7,211 bases of DNA from an uncultured Paracoccaceae bacterium (GCA_937132145.1 CAKZNY010000222.1:1-7211); one strand, 5' to 3'; counted from the stretch's first letter, positions 1 to 5,168 are shown. Notes: generated from the letters alone by a model not told the origin. Numbers and translations: made by a program.

Positions 1-55
1 TCGCCACCCGTGCGAACATATACATCCGTAACACCTCGTTCATTTTCGCCTGATA
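1..55 (-). pseudogene. Truncated duplicate of the brnA-like 3' coding region (runs off left edge)
   Basis: These 55 bases are identical to 309-363, inside the intact brnA-like gene. On the minus strand they encode the second ribbon-helix-helix helix, equivalent to Tyr86-Ala103 of the intact protein. Similarity begins exactly at the Tyr86 codon and stops abruptly at base 55/56, where a REP-like palindrome follows within ten bases. The N-terminal part and first helix are absent, so this is a 5'-truncated copy; its 3' end lies outside the window. The frame stays open upstream through the REP-like unit to a TGA at 202-200, so a short chimeric product from a GTG is formally possible, but I see no convincing ribosome binding site. 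A recombination or duplication remnant is the simplest reading. Confidence 0.7.
1..55. repeat. Direct repeat copy A (55 bp, exact match to 309-363)
   Basis: Base-for-base comparison shows 55 of 55 matches with 309-363 in the same orientation, at an offset of 308 bases. The match may extend left beyond the window. Zero divergence suggests a recent duplication or ongoing gene conversion. Confidence 0.95.
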
Positions 56-63
56 GCAGGCGT

Positions 64-87
64 AGGGTGCGTGGTTCCCACGCACCA
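64..87 (+). repeat. REP-like palindromic unit 1
   Basis: A TAGG head leads into a perfect 9-bp stem (GGTGCGTGG at 66-74, CCACGCACC at 78-86) with loop TTC. The same head and stem recur at 7171-7195 with loop TCT, and a variant stem forms the inverted pair at 161-187/224-250. Conserved head plus hairpin in several non-coding copies is the signature of REP-like elements. It sits about ten bases from the break of the truncated brnA copy. Confidence 0.8.
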
Positions 88-160
88 CCACCCCATCACC
101 ACAAACACCCCGTGATGATCCCGTTTCCCCTCCACCCTCAATGCATTCGGCCGATCTCGA

Positions 161-250
161 ACGGTGCGCGGGGACCGCACACCCTACCTTTCGCCATTTT
201 CATACGTTCGGGATTGTTGACCCGTAGGGTGTGCGGTCCCCGCGCACCGT
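161..250. repeat. REPIN-like inverted pair of REP-like units
   Basis: Bases 161-187 and 224-250 are a perfect 27-bp inverted repeat separated by 36 bases. Each arm is itself a REP-like unit: the right arm has stem GGTGTGCGG (228-236), loop TCC and CCGCGCACC (240-248), with one T-G pair. Two inverted REP units with a short spacer match the architecture known as a REPIN or BIME. The pair begins 8 bases after the brnA-like stop codon, so its transcript could form a long hairpin that protects the mRNA 3' end or aids termination; there is no U tract. No RAYT transposase gene is in the window. Confidence 0.8.
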
Positions 251-258
251 CCGCCACG

Positions 259-618
259 TCAAAACAACTCCCCATGCCGATTCCGCTCTCCACTCGCCTC
301 AACATATTTCGCCACCCGTGCGAACATATACATCCGTAACACCTCGTTCATTTTCGCCTGATACCCCGCGCCGCTGCGCTTGAAGAACTTCACCACTTCC
401 TCGTCAACTCGAGCCGTGATGCGCGTGGTCTTCGGTCGTTCGGGGTATTTATCCTCCATCGAGTGCCAGCCCTTGGGGAAGTGGTCGGTGAATAACTTCT
501 GGGTATTCAAATCAGTTTCATGGCGATGCATCCGAAGGCGATGCAAACTCTCCTCCAGCTCATACTCCGCGATGCGTTCGGCTTTGGTTGGTTTGCGGTC
601 AATATCTTCTAAAATCAA
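259..618 (-). CDS. Solitary BrnA-like antitoxin-family protein (ribbon-helix-helix)
   Basis: The 119-residue product resembles the BrnA antitoxin family in its C-terminal half. A basic strand (about 64-72, TTRITARVD) is followed by helix 1 (73-80, EEVVKFFK), a G-x-GYQ turn (83-87) and helix 2 (86-100, with MNEVLRMYM). This is the RHH DNA-binding fold BrnA uses to autorepress its operon. The N-terminal 60 residues are charged and helical and may be where a partner would bind. In the known pair, brnT lies just upstream, but only 133 bases separate this gene from rpoH and they hold no toxin gene. The start is TTG, chosen because AGGAGG lies 5 bases before it and no ATG fits. The GC-rich repeats downstream and upstream suggest a locally rearranged region. 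It may be a stand-alone transcriptional regulator or a leftover antitoxin; the family call is fairly sure, the function is not. Confidence 0.75.
   Translation of the reverse strand: MILEDIDRKPTKAERIAEYELEESLHRLRMHRHETDLNTQKLFTDHFPKGWHSMEDKYPERPKTTRITARVDEEVVKFFKRSGAGYQAKMNEVLRMYMFARVAKYVEASGERNRHGELF
309..363. repeat. Direct repeat copy B (55 bp, inside brnA-like gene)
   Basis: This is the partner of 1-55. It lies within the intact brnA-like coding sequence and encodes the conserved second RHH helix. To its right the gene continues with the first helix, whereas copy A continues into a REP-like palindrome. Confidence 0.95.
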
Positions 619-623
619 AATGG

Positions 624-629
624 CCTCCT
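624..629 (-). promoter_or_regulatory. Shine-Dalgarno AGGAGG of the brnA-like gene
   Basis: A full AGGAGG on the minus strand lies 5 bases before the TTG codon at 618-616. This spacing is what fixes the non-ATG start; the in-frame codon just before TTG is ATT. Confidence 0.75.
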
Positions 630-672
630 GAAAAATTCAAGAGACCACTTTAATCGAAAAAGGTTAATTTAT

Positions 673-695
673 CGTATGCCAAAATCGTGCATACG
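673..695. promoter_or_regulatory. Inverted repeat, candidate operator upstream of brnA-like gene
   Basis: CGTATGC (673-679) and GCATACG (689-695) are perfect 7-bp inverted arms with a 9-base spacer. The site lies 55-77 bases upstream of the TTG start, and its right arm overlaps the first of three tandem 11-bp repeats. RHH antitoxins commonly bind short inverted or tandem sites at their own promoter, so an autoregulatory operator is plausible but inferred. I could not place convincing -35/-10 elements. Confidence 0.45.
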
Positions 696-724
696 GGTTG
701 TGTACGGGTTGTGTACAGGTTGTG
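692..724. repeat. Three tandem 11-bp repeats
   Basis: TACGGGTTGTG occurs at 693-702 (preceded by T at 692, giving the TA-shifted edge), again at 703-713, and once more with one change as TACAGGTTGTG at 714-724; a partial further unit (GCAC) follows. The 11-base period is close to one DNA helical turn, so bound proteins would line up on one face. The array sits between the rpoH stop and the brnA-like start and overlaps the inverted repeat at 673-695. Only the brnA-like gene begins here, so it is the most likely target. Confidence 0.7.
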
Positions 725-751
725 CACACGAAAAACCGCCCCGAAACCCGA

Positions 752-1651
752 TTAGTTAATCGCCGGAACCATCCCTTTTTCAGCCGCCAATTCGCGCATC
801 TTTTTCTGCAATTTCTCGAACGCCCGCACTTCAATCTGGCGGATGCGTTCGCGGCTAACACTGTAGACTTTGCTCAACTGTTCCAGCGTCTTGGGTTCCT
901 CGGACAAGCGCCGCTCCGTCAGGATATGCTGCTCCCGCTCGTTCAATTCAGCCATGGCCGCAACTAACAGCTCGCGGCGCTGCTCCAGCTCGTCTTTTTC
1001 GGCGTAATCCGCAGCCTGATCCGCATCTTCATCCTCCAGCCAGTCCTGCCATTCCGCAGCCCCCTCGCCGTCACTCTTGACCTGCGCATTCAGGCTCGCA
1101 TCCCCGCCACTCATGCGGCGGTTCATCGAGATCACTTCTTTTTCCGTCACATTCAGTTGCGTCGCGATTATCTTAACGTTTTCAGGGCGCAGATCGCCTT
1201 CCTCCAACGCGCCAATCTTGTTTTTGGCCTTGCGCAGGTTGAAAAACAGCTTCTTTTGCGCCGACGTCGTACCCATCTTAACCAAAGACCAGGACCGCAG
1301 CACATATTCCTGAATGCTGGCGCGAATCCACCACATGGCATAGGTCGCCAGACGGAATCCCCTCTCGGGATCGAACCGTTTCACGGCTTGCATCAGGCCC
1401 ACGTTAGCCTCTGAAACCACCTCGGCGGTTGGCAATCCGTACCCGCGATACCCCATCGCGATTTTCGCCGCCAAGCGCAGATGCGAGGTCACCAACTTGT
1501 GTGCTGCATCGGTGTCCTCGTGGTCCACCCACGCTTTCGCCAGCATGTATTCCTGCTCGGGTTCCAACATGGGAAACTTGCGAATCTCGCGCATATAGTT
1601 CGAGAGACCCTGCTCGGGCGATGGTGCCGGTAAATTGGTGTAATTGCTCAT
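752..1651 (-). CDS. rpoH: RNA polymerase sigma factor RpoH (heat-shock sigma-32)
   Basis: The 299-residue protein directs RNA polymerase to heat-shock promoters (chaperones, proteases) in the cytoplasm. Region 1.2 begins near residue 17 (LSNYMREIRKFPML). Region 2 covers about 50-120, with GLMQAVKRFD and the -10-recognising FRLATYAMWWIRASIQEYVL. The RpoH-specific box QKKLFFNLRK is at 132-141, which separates it from RpoD and other group 3 factors. Region 3 follows, and region 4.2 (about 256-277) holds the helix-turn-helix ending in [16 protein letters not shown]. An acidic linker (205-222) lies between regions 3 and 4. Length is normal for alphaproteobacterial RpoH. The ATG is preceded by GGAGGAGG four bases upstream. 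It lies 70 bases downstream of rluD on the same strand and has its own promoter candidate. No clear terminator follows. Confidence 0.97.
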   Translation of the reverse strand: MSNYTNLPAPSPEQGLSNYMREIRKFPMLEPEQEYMLAKAWVDHEDTDAAHKLVTSHLRLAAKIAMGYRGYGLPTAEVVSEANVGLMQAVKRFDPERGFRLATYAMWWIRASIQEYVLRSWSLVKMGTTSAQKKLFFNLRKAKNKIGALEEGDLRPENVKIIATQLNVTEKEVISMNRRMSGGDASLNAQVKSDGEGAAEWQDWLEDEDADQAADYAEKDELEQRRELLVAAMAELNEREQHILTERRLSEEPKTLEQLSKVYSVSRERIRQIEVRAFEKLQKKMRELAAEKGMVPAIN

Positions 1652-1687
1652 CTATCCTCCTCCGGTGCTGTTTAGCGCACGTTGAGT

Positions 1688-1719
1688 ATGTATATGTGGT
1701 TAACATTGAGGGTTTCAAG
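1688..1719 (-). promoter_or_regulatory. Candidate rpoH promoter (sigma-70 type, overlapping sigma-32-like)
   Basis: On the minus strand TTGAAA (1718-1713) and TATACA (1694-1689) are 18 bases apart, a fair housekeeping promoter, with the -35 starting just past the rluD stop. The same bases read as CTTGAAA (1719-1713), then 13 bases, then CCACATATA (1699-1691), which resembles a sigma-32 promoter (CTTGAA ... CCCCATNT). Autoregulation of rpoH is known in some alphaproteobacteria such as Caulobacter; here it is inference. Transcription would start near 1682, giving a leader of about 30 bases. Confidence 0.5.
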
Positions 1720-1721
1720 AG

Positions 1722-2768
1722 TTACCCTTTTCGCAATTCCTTCATGATGTTCTCCAAATCCTCAGGCAACGGCGCTTTGAATTCAAGCCCTTCACCTGTC
1801 ACCGGATGCACGAAACCAAGCGTTGCTGCGTGCAGCGCTTGGCGCCCGAACCCGCGCAATGCTTCGGCGGCCTCAATCGAGATCGCACCCTTCTGGATGG
1901 CACGCCGCGAGCCATAAACCGGATCGCCAACCAGCGCGTGCCCCGCGTATGTCATATGCACACGAATTTGATGCGTGCGCCCTGTTTCCAACCAGCAATC
2001 GGTCAGGGCGGCTACGGGCTTCTCCGACGGTCCGAACGCCTCGACCACCCGCGTGCGCGTGATCGCGTGTCGGCCGGCATCCACCACAACCGTCATGCGT
2101 TTACGGTCATGCTTGTGCCGCGCGATGTTGCCGGAAATCCGGATCACGCCGCTCGGCTCGAACGTCACACCTTTCACGCCAGACAGCCGAGGGTCCGCCG
2201 CGGACGGTGCCCCCCAAACCAGCGCCAGATAGTGCCGTTCCATATCGTGCGAGGCAAACATCGCCGCCAGCCCTTGATGCGCCTCGTCTGTTTTCGCCAC
2301 GACCAACAGGCCGGATGTGTTTTTGTCGATCCGGTGCACAATGCCCGGCCGCTTTTCCCCTCCGATTCCCGAAAGACTATCGCCGCAAAGATGTAACAAA
2401 GCGTTAACGAGCGTCCCCGTTTCCGACCCCGGTGCCGGATGCACCACCATTCCGGCAGGTTTGTTAACCACGATAAGATATTCGTCTTCAAATACCACAT
2501 CCAGCGGAATATCCTCGGGCATCGCCTCGATATCCGTCGCCTCCGGCATATCGACCAGCCAAATCTGTCCAGCAGAAACCTTGGCTTTCGGCTCACGCGC
2601 CACTTCGCCGCCCTCTAGCCGCACGGCACCTTCCAGAATTAAATTCTGCAAACGCGACCGTGAAAGCGTCACGCCCTCTGGCACAACCGCCGCCAAAGCT
2701 TTATCAAGGCGGGAAGCAGGGGTCAGCCCCAGCGCCAGCCGCAACGGATTTTCAAAAGGGTCTGCCAT
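1722..2768 (-). CDS. rluD: 23S rRNA pseudouridine synthase, RluD family
   Basis: This 348-residue enzyme would convert uridines of 23S rRNA (helix 69 in E. coli) to pseudouridine during 50S assembly. An S4 RNA-binding domain spans about 18-72 (SRLDKALAA...SRSRLQNLI). The catalytic domain follows: VNKPAGMVVHPAPG (101-114), HRIDKNTSGLLVVAK (145-159) with catalytic Asp148, and GRTHQIRVHM (263-272). The C-terminal LHAATLGFVHPVTGE (312-326) is also typical of RluA/RluD enzymes. The frame is open for 105 codons further upstream, but that part is antisense to a real gene, so the ATG at 2768 is chosen; it matches the usual family start. An AGGAG lies 11 bases before it, somewhat far. The start codon shares CATG with the divergent gene. 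RluD rather than RluC/RluA is favoured by the S4 domain and length; exact specificity is inferred. Confidence 0.93.
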   Translation of the reverse strand: MADPFENPLRLALGLTPASRLDKALAAVVPEGVTLSRSRLQNLILEGAVRLEGGEVAREPKAKVSAGQIWLVDMPEATDIEAMPEDIPLDVVFEDEYLIVVNKPAGMVVHPAPGSETGTLVNALLHLCGDSLSGIGGEKRPGIVHRIDKNTSGLLVVAKTDEAHQGLAAMFASHDMERHYLALVWGAPSAADPRLSGVKGVTFEPSGVIRISGNIARHKHDRKRMTVVVDAGRHAITRTRVVEAFGPSEKPVAALTDCWLETGRTHQIRVHMTYAGHALVGDPVYGSRRAIQKGAISIEAAEALRGFGRQALHAATLGFVHPVTGEGLEFKAPLPEDLENIMKELRKG

Positions 2769-2769
2769 G
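2766..2769. other. Shared CATG: overlapping head-to-head start codons
   Basis: The palindrome CATG provides ATG on the minus strand (2768-2766) for rluD and ATG on the plus strand (2767-2769) for the membrane-protein gene. There is no intergenic space, so each gene's ribosome site and promoter must lie within the other's 5' coding sequence. AAGGG (2756-2760) serves the plus gene at 6 bases; AGGAG (2784-2780) serves rluD at 11 bases. A GAATC (GANTC) site lies at 2773-2777. Confidence 0.85.
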
Positions 2770-3093
2770 AGCGAATCAACTCCTGTAAACGACGAGATAC
2801 CCGAACCCGCCAACCTGCGCTTCTTGCGCCGATTGGTGACGGTGCTGACCGCGACAATGATATTGGGTCTCCTAACCATTGTCGTGATGTTTGTCATCAA
2901 GTTCATGGTGCCCATGACCAAGCCGCTGGCGCTGCCAGCGGCGATCGCGCTACCCGACGGCCAAACCGCGACGGCTATAACCCAAGGATTGGACTGGATC
3001 GGCGTGGTCACCACCGACGCCAGCGGCATCGAGCGCATCCACATTCTGAACCTGAACGGGACCCCGCGCCAAGTCATAAGCATAACCCCATGA
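2767..3093 (+). CDS. Small single-pass membrane protein, DUF6476-like
   Basis: The 108-residue product has a polar N-terminus (1-17), a basic patch RFLRRL (18-23), one hydrophobic helix (about 24-47, VTVLTATMILGLLTIVVMFV), and a C-terminal domain of about 60 residues (ALPDGQTATAITQGLDWIGVVTTD). The basic patch before the helix predicts a cytoplasmic N-terminus and a periplasmic C-terminal domain. It resembles the DUF6476 proteins that I recall next to rluD in Rhodobacteraceae; no function is known to me. The start is set by AAGGG six bases upstream. Longer open frame upstream runs antisense to rluD and is rejected. Its TGA overlaps the dnaG start (ATGA), so it leads the dnaG transcript. Confidence 0.8.
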   Translation: MSESTPVNDEIPEPANLRFLRRLVTVLTATMILGLLTIVVMFVIKFMVPMTKPLALPAAIALPDGQTATAITQGLDWIGVVTTDASGIERIHILNLNGTPRQVISITP

Positions 3094-5075
3094 GCCTTCC
3101 TGCCGGATTTCTTGATGATTTACGTGAACGCACGTCCCTGACCCAAGTGGTCGGGCGTAAAGTCATGTGGGACAACAAGAAATCCAACCCCGGCAAGGGC
3201 GATATGTGGGCGCCCTGCCCGTTCCACCAAGAAAAAACCGCCAGTTTTCATGTCGATGACCGCAAGGGATTCTATTACTGTTTCGGGTGCCACGCGAAAG
3301 GCGACGCGATTGGTTTTGTCAAAGATACCGAGAATGTCGGCTTTATGGAAGCCGTCGAGATATTGGCGCGCGAGGCCGGTATGCCCGTTCCCAAATCCAG
3401 CCCGCAAGAACAGGAACGCGCCGACGTTCGCAAAACGCTGGCCGAAGTGATGGAGCACGCGGTGAACTTCTACCGCATGCAATTGCACTCGGCCAAAGCC
3501 GCCGAGGCCCGCGCCTACCTTGAAAAACGCGGTCTGCCCGAATCAACGTTGGAGCGATTCGAAATCGGCTTCGCCAGCGACGCCCGCACCGCCCTTTTCG
3601 AAGCCCTCACCGCCAAAAGCATCCCCGCCGAGCAAATCATCGAGGCAGGCCTTTGCATCAAACCAGATGATGGCGGCAAACCCTACGACCGTTTCCGTGG
3701 CCGTATCATGTTTCCCATCCGTGATGCGCGCGGCCGTTGCATCGCCTTTGGTGGCCGCGCCATGGACCCGAACGCCCGCGCCAAATACCTGAATTCCAAC
3801 GAGACACCGTTGTTCGACAAAGGCCGCAGCCTATACAACCATGGCCCCGCGCGCGAAGCATCGGGCAAGGCAAACGCCTTGATCGTCGCAGAGGGTTACA
3901 TGGACGTGATCGCCTTGGTGCAGGCGGGGTTCGAGCACTCCGTCGCGCCGCTGGGGACGGCTATTACCGAAAACCAGTTGGCAATGATCTGGCGTATATG
4001 CCCTGAACCGGTGATTGCGCTGGACGGGGATAACGCTGGCATCAAAGCCGCGCAACGCCTTATTGACCTCGCCCTGCCGCTGCTTGAGGCGGGGAAATCG
4101 TTGCGGTTTTGCATCCTGCCCGAAGGCCTCGACCCTGATGATTTGATCCGCGCCCAAGGTGCCGAGGCTATGCAAAAGCTGATCGACAATGCCCAGCCGA
4201 TGGTGGATTTGCTGTGGCAACGCGAAACCGAGGGCAAGATTTTCGACAGCCCCGAGCGCCGCACCGCCCTTGATGCCAGCCTTCGCAAATCGATCCAGCA
4301 GATCAAAGACCCCAGCCTTCGTGGCCATTACGGTGCTGCGATTAACGAGCGTCGCCAGACCCTTTTCGCCCCCGCCCAAACCCAAACCGGCAATAAACCG
4401 TGGCAAGGCAACCAGCGCCAAGCCGGTAAACCATGGGGCAACCGTGCGCCGAGCGGCCCGACACCGGGCGCGAAATCCTCCATGCTGGCACAGTCAAACG
4501 CCGGCCCCGAAACAGACGCCCGTGTGCGCGAATGCGCCATCCTGTTGGGCTGCATCAACCACCCGCAACTGGCCGAAAAATTCGAAACTCGATTGGAGCG
4601 CGCCCGCTTTATATCACCCGATTTGCAACAAATCCGCGACGCCCTCTTGTCCTCGCTGTTACAGACCCCACATCAGCCGGATACAGAACGACGCGAACAC
4701 CTGATTGACGCGATGCAGGCAATCCTCGGCTTCGAGCCATTGGCGAAACTTCTGTCCATCGGCCAAGTCCGCGCCCACCCCTATTTGCGCGTCGGCGCGA
4801 ACGTTGAGCTGGCCACACAAGCCATCGACGAGGAGTTGGCGAAACACGCCGCAACGCTCGGTATTGTCGAGGAAATAAAAGATGCCGAGGAGGAGATAAC
4901 CGGCGTGGCTGACGAGGGCCTCACGTGGCGCATAAGCGAGGCCCGCGAAGTGCCAAACAAAATTGCGCGCGAATCACTTGGTGGTGATTCGGCTGGTATA
5001 AGTGACGAGAGCGGGTTATCTAAAAGCCTGCAAAAACTGATAGATCAGAAGATTTGGGAAAAGAAAAAGCACTAG
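3090..5075 (+). CDS. dnaG: DNA primase DnaG
   Basis: The 661-residue primase makes RNA primers at the replication fork, working with the DnaB helicase. The N-terminal zinc domain has Cys43, His46, Cys64 and Cys67 (CPFH ... CFGC). The polymerase core contains YDRFRGRIMFPI (199-210), GGRAM (221-225) and KYLNSNETPLFDKGRSLYN (232-250). The TOPRIM metal site is EGYMDVIAL (268-276) with Glu268, LDGDNAG (311-317) with Asp312 and Asp314, and a further acidic cluster at 348-351. A Gly/Pro/Gln/Asn-rich linker (about 425-470, containing NKPW and GKPWG twice) leads to the DnaB-interacting domain (about 475-590). The 600-661 tail is acidic then basic and poorly conserved. Length is usual for the group. 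No good Shine-Dalgarno precedes the ATG; overlap with the upstream TGA suggests coupled translation. Two tandem TAG codons end the gene. Its last 110 bases carry palindromic GANTC repeats shared with the rpoD leader. Confidence 0.98.
   Translation: MSLPAGFLDDLRERTSLTQVVGRKVMWDNKKSNPGKGDMWAPCPFHQEKTASFHVDDRKGFYYCFGCHAKGDAIGFVKDTENVGFMEAVEILAREAGMPVPKSSPQEQERADVRKTLAEVMEHAVNFYRMQLHSAKAAEARAYLEKRGLPESTLERFEIGFASDARTALFEALTAKSIPAEQIIEAGLCIKPDDGGKPYDRFRGRIMFPIRDARGRCIAFGGRAMDPNARAKYLNSNETPLFDKGRSLYNHGPAREASGKANALIVAEGYMDVIALVQAGFEHSVAPLGTAITENQLAMIWRICPEPVIALDGDNAGIKAAQRLIDLALPLLEAGKSLRFCILPEGLDPDDLIRAQGAEAMQKLIDNAQPMVDLLWQRETEGKIFDSPERRTALDASLRKSIQQIKDPSLRGHYGAAINERRQTLFAPAQTQTGNKPWQGNQRQAGKPWGNRAPSGPTPGAKSSMLAQSNAGPETDARVRECAILLGCINHPQLAEKFETRLERARFISPDLQQIRDALLSSLLQTPHQPDTERREHLIDAMQAILGFEPLAKLLSIGQVRAHPYLRVGANVELATQAIDEELAKHAATLGIVEEIKDAEEEITGVADEGLTWRISEAREVPNKIARESLGGDSAGISDESGLSKSLQKLIDQKIWEKKKH
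4968..4981. repeat. Inverted repeat arm 1 (pairs with 5131-5144)
   Basis: CGCGAATCACTTGG here is the exact reverse complement of 5131-5144, 149 bases away. It lies in the dnaG 3' coding end and contains a GANTC site (4971-4975). The inner 8 bases also pair locally with 4984-4991 (CGAATCAC / GTGATTCG, 6-base loop), giving two competing structures. Confidence 0.75.
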
Positions 5076-5083
5076 TAGCCCTT

Positions 5084-5100
5084 GCGAATCAGTGATTCGC
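5084..5100. repeat. Palindrome GCGAATCA-G-TGATTCGC in the dnaG-rpoD gap
   Basis: Perfect 8-bp arms (5084-5091, 5093-5100) surround one base. Each arm contains a GANTC site (5086-5090 and 5094-5098), the target of the cell-cycle methylase CcrM. It lies 8 bases past the dnaG stops and 69 bases before rpoD. There is no T tract, so a terminator is unlikely. It may be an operator: a weak promoter (TTGCGA 5082-5087, 15 bases, TAGAAA 5103-5108) would have the palindrome across its -35 and spacer, but that promoter call is poor. Confidence 0.65.
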
Positions 5101-5130
5101 AGTAGAAATTCCCTACAACCCAATATTCGG

Positions 5131-5144
5131 CCAAGTGATTCGCG
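5131..5144. repeat. Inverted repeat arm 2, in the rpoD leader
   Basis: CCAAGTGATTCGCG is the exact reverse complement of 4968-4981 and contains the GANTC site at 5137-5141. Its GTGATTCGC core is the same word as in the 5084-5100 palindrome. It ends 24 bases before the rpoD start. Confidence 0.75.
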
Positions 5145-5158
5145 GCTGAACTACCTAC

Positions 5159-5162
5159 GGAG
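5159..5162 (+). promoter_or_regulatory. Ribosome binding site of rpoD (GGAG)
   Basis: GGAG lies 6 bases before the ATG at 5169. It sits in a small possible stem-loop (CTAC 5155-5158 / GTAG 5162-5165), which is too short to claim as regulatory. Confidence 0.6.
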
Positions 5163-5168
5163 TAGCCC

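Noticed and set aside
94..117. CATCAC/GTGATG 6-bp inverted repeat with 12-base loop
   Set aside because: Short arms and long loop are expected by chance in a region rich in C and A.
10..339. 109-codon open frame on the plus strand at the left edge
   Set aside because: It runs through REP-like palindromes and antisense to the brnA-like gene, with histidine/proline-rich composition typical of a chance frame.
692..724. CRISPR-like array
   Set aside because: Units are 11 bp with no spacers, which is a tandem repeat and not a CRISPR.
720..728. DnaA box-like TTGTGCACA
   Set aside because: One mismatch to TTWTNCACA and no neighbouring boxes; it is the edge of the tandem repeat, so an origin is not supported.
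619..751. Search for a brnT toxin gene between rpoH and the brnA-like gene
   Set aside because: Only 133 bases of repeat-containing non-coding sequence; too short for the roughly 90-residue BrnT.
730..752. Possible rpoH terminator ending in five T on the minus strand
   Set aside because: A GC-rich stretch precedes the T run, but its halves do not pair as a stem.
2769..3083. N-terminal extension of the rluD frame upstream of 2768
   Set aside because: It is antisense to the small membrane-protein gene, adds 105 residues not expected in RluD, and the ATG at 2768 gives the normal family length.
5119..5127. CCCAATATT as a sigma-32 -10 element for rpoD
   Set aside because: The only CTTG-type -35 (5081) is over 30 bases away, too far for a promoter.
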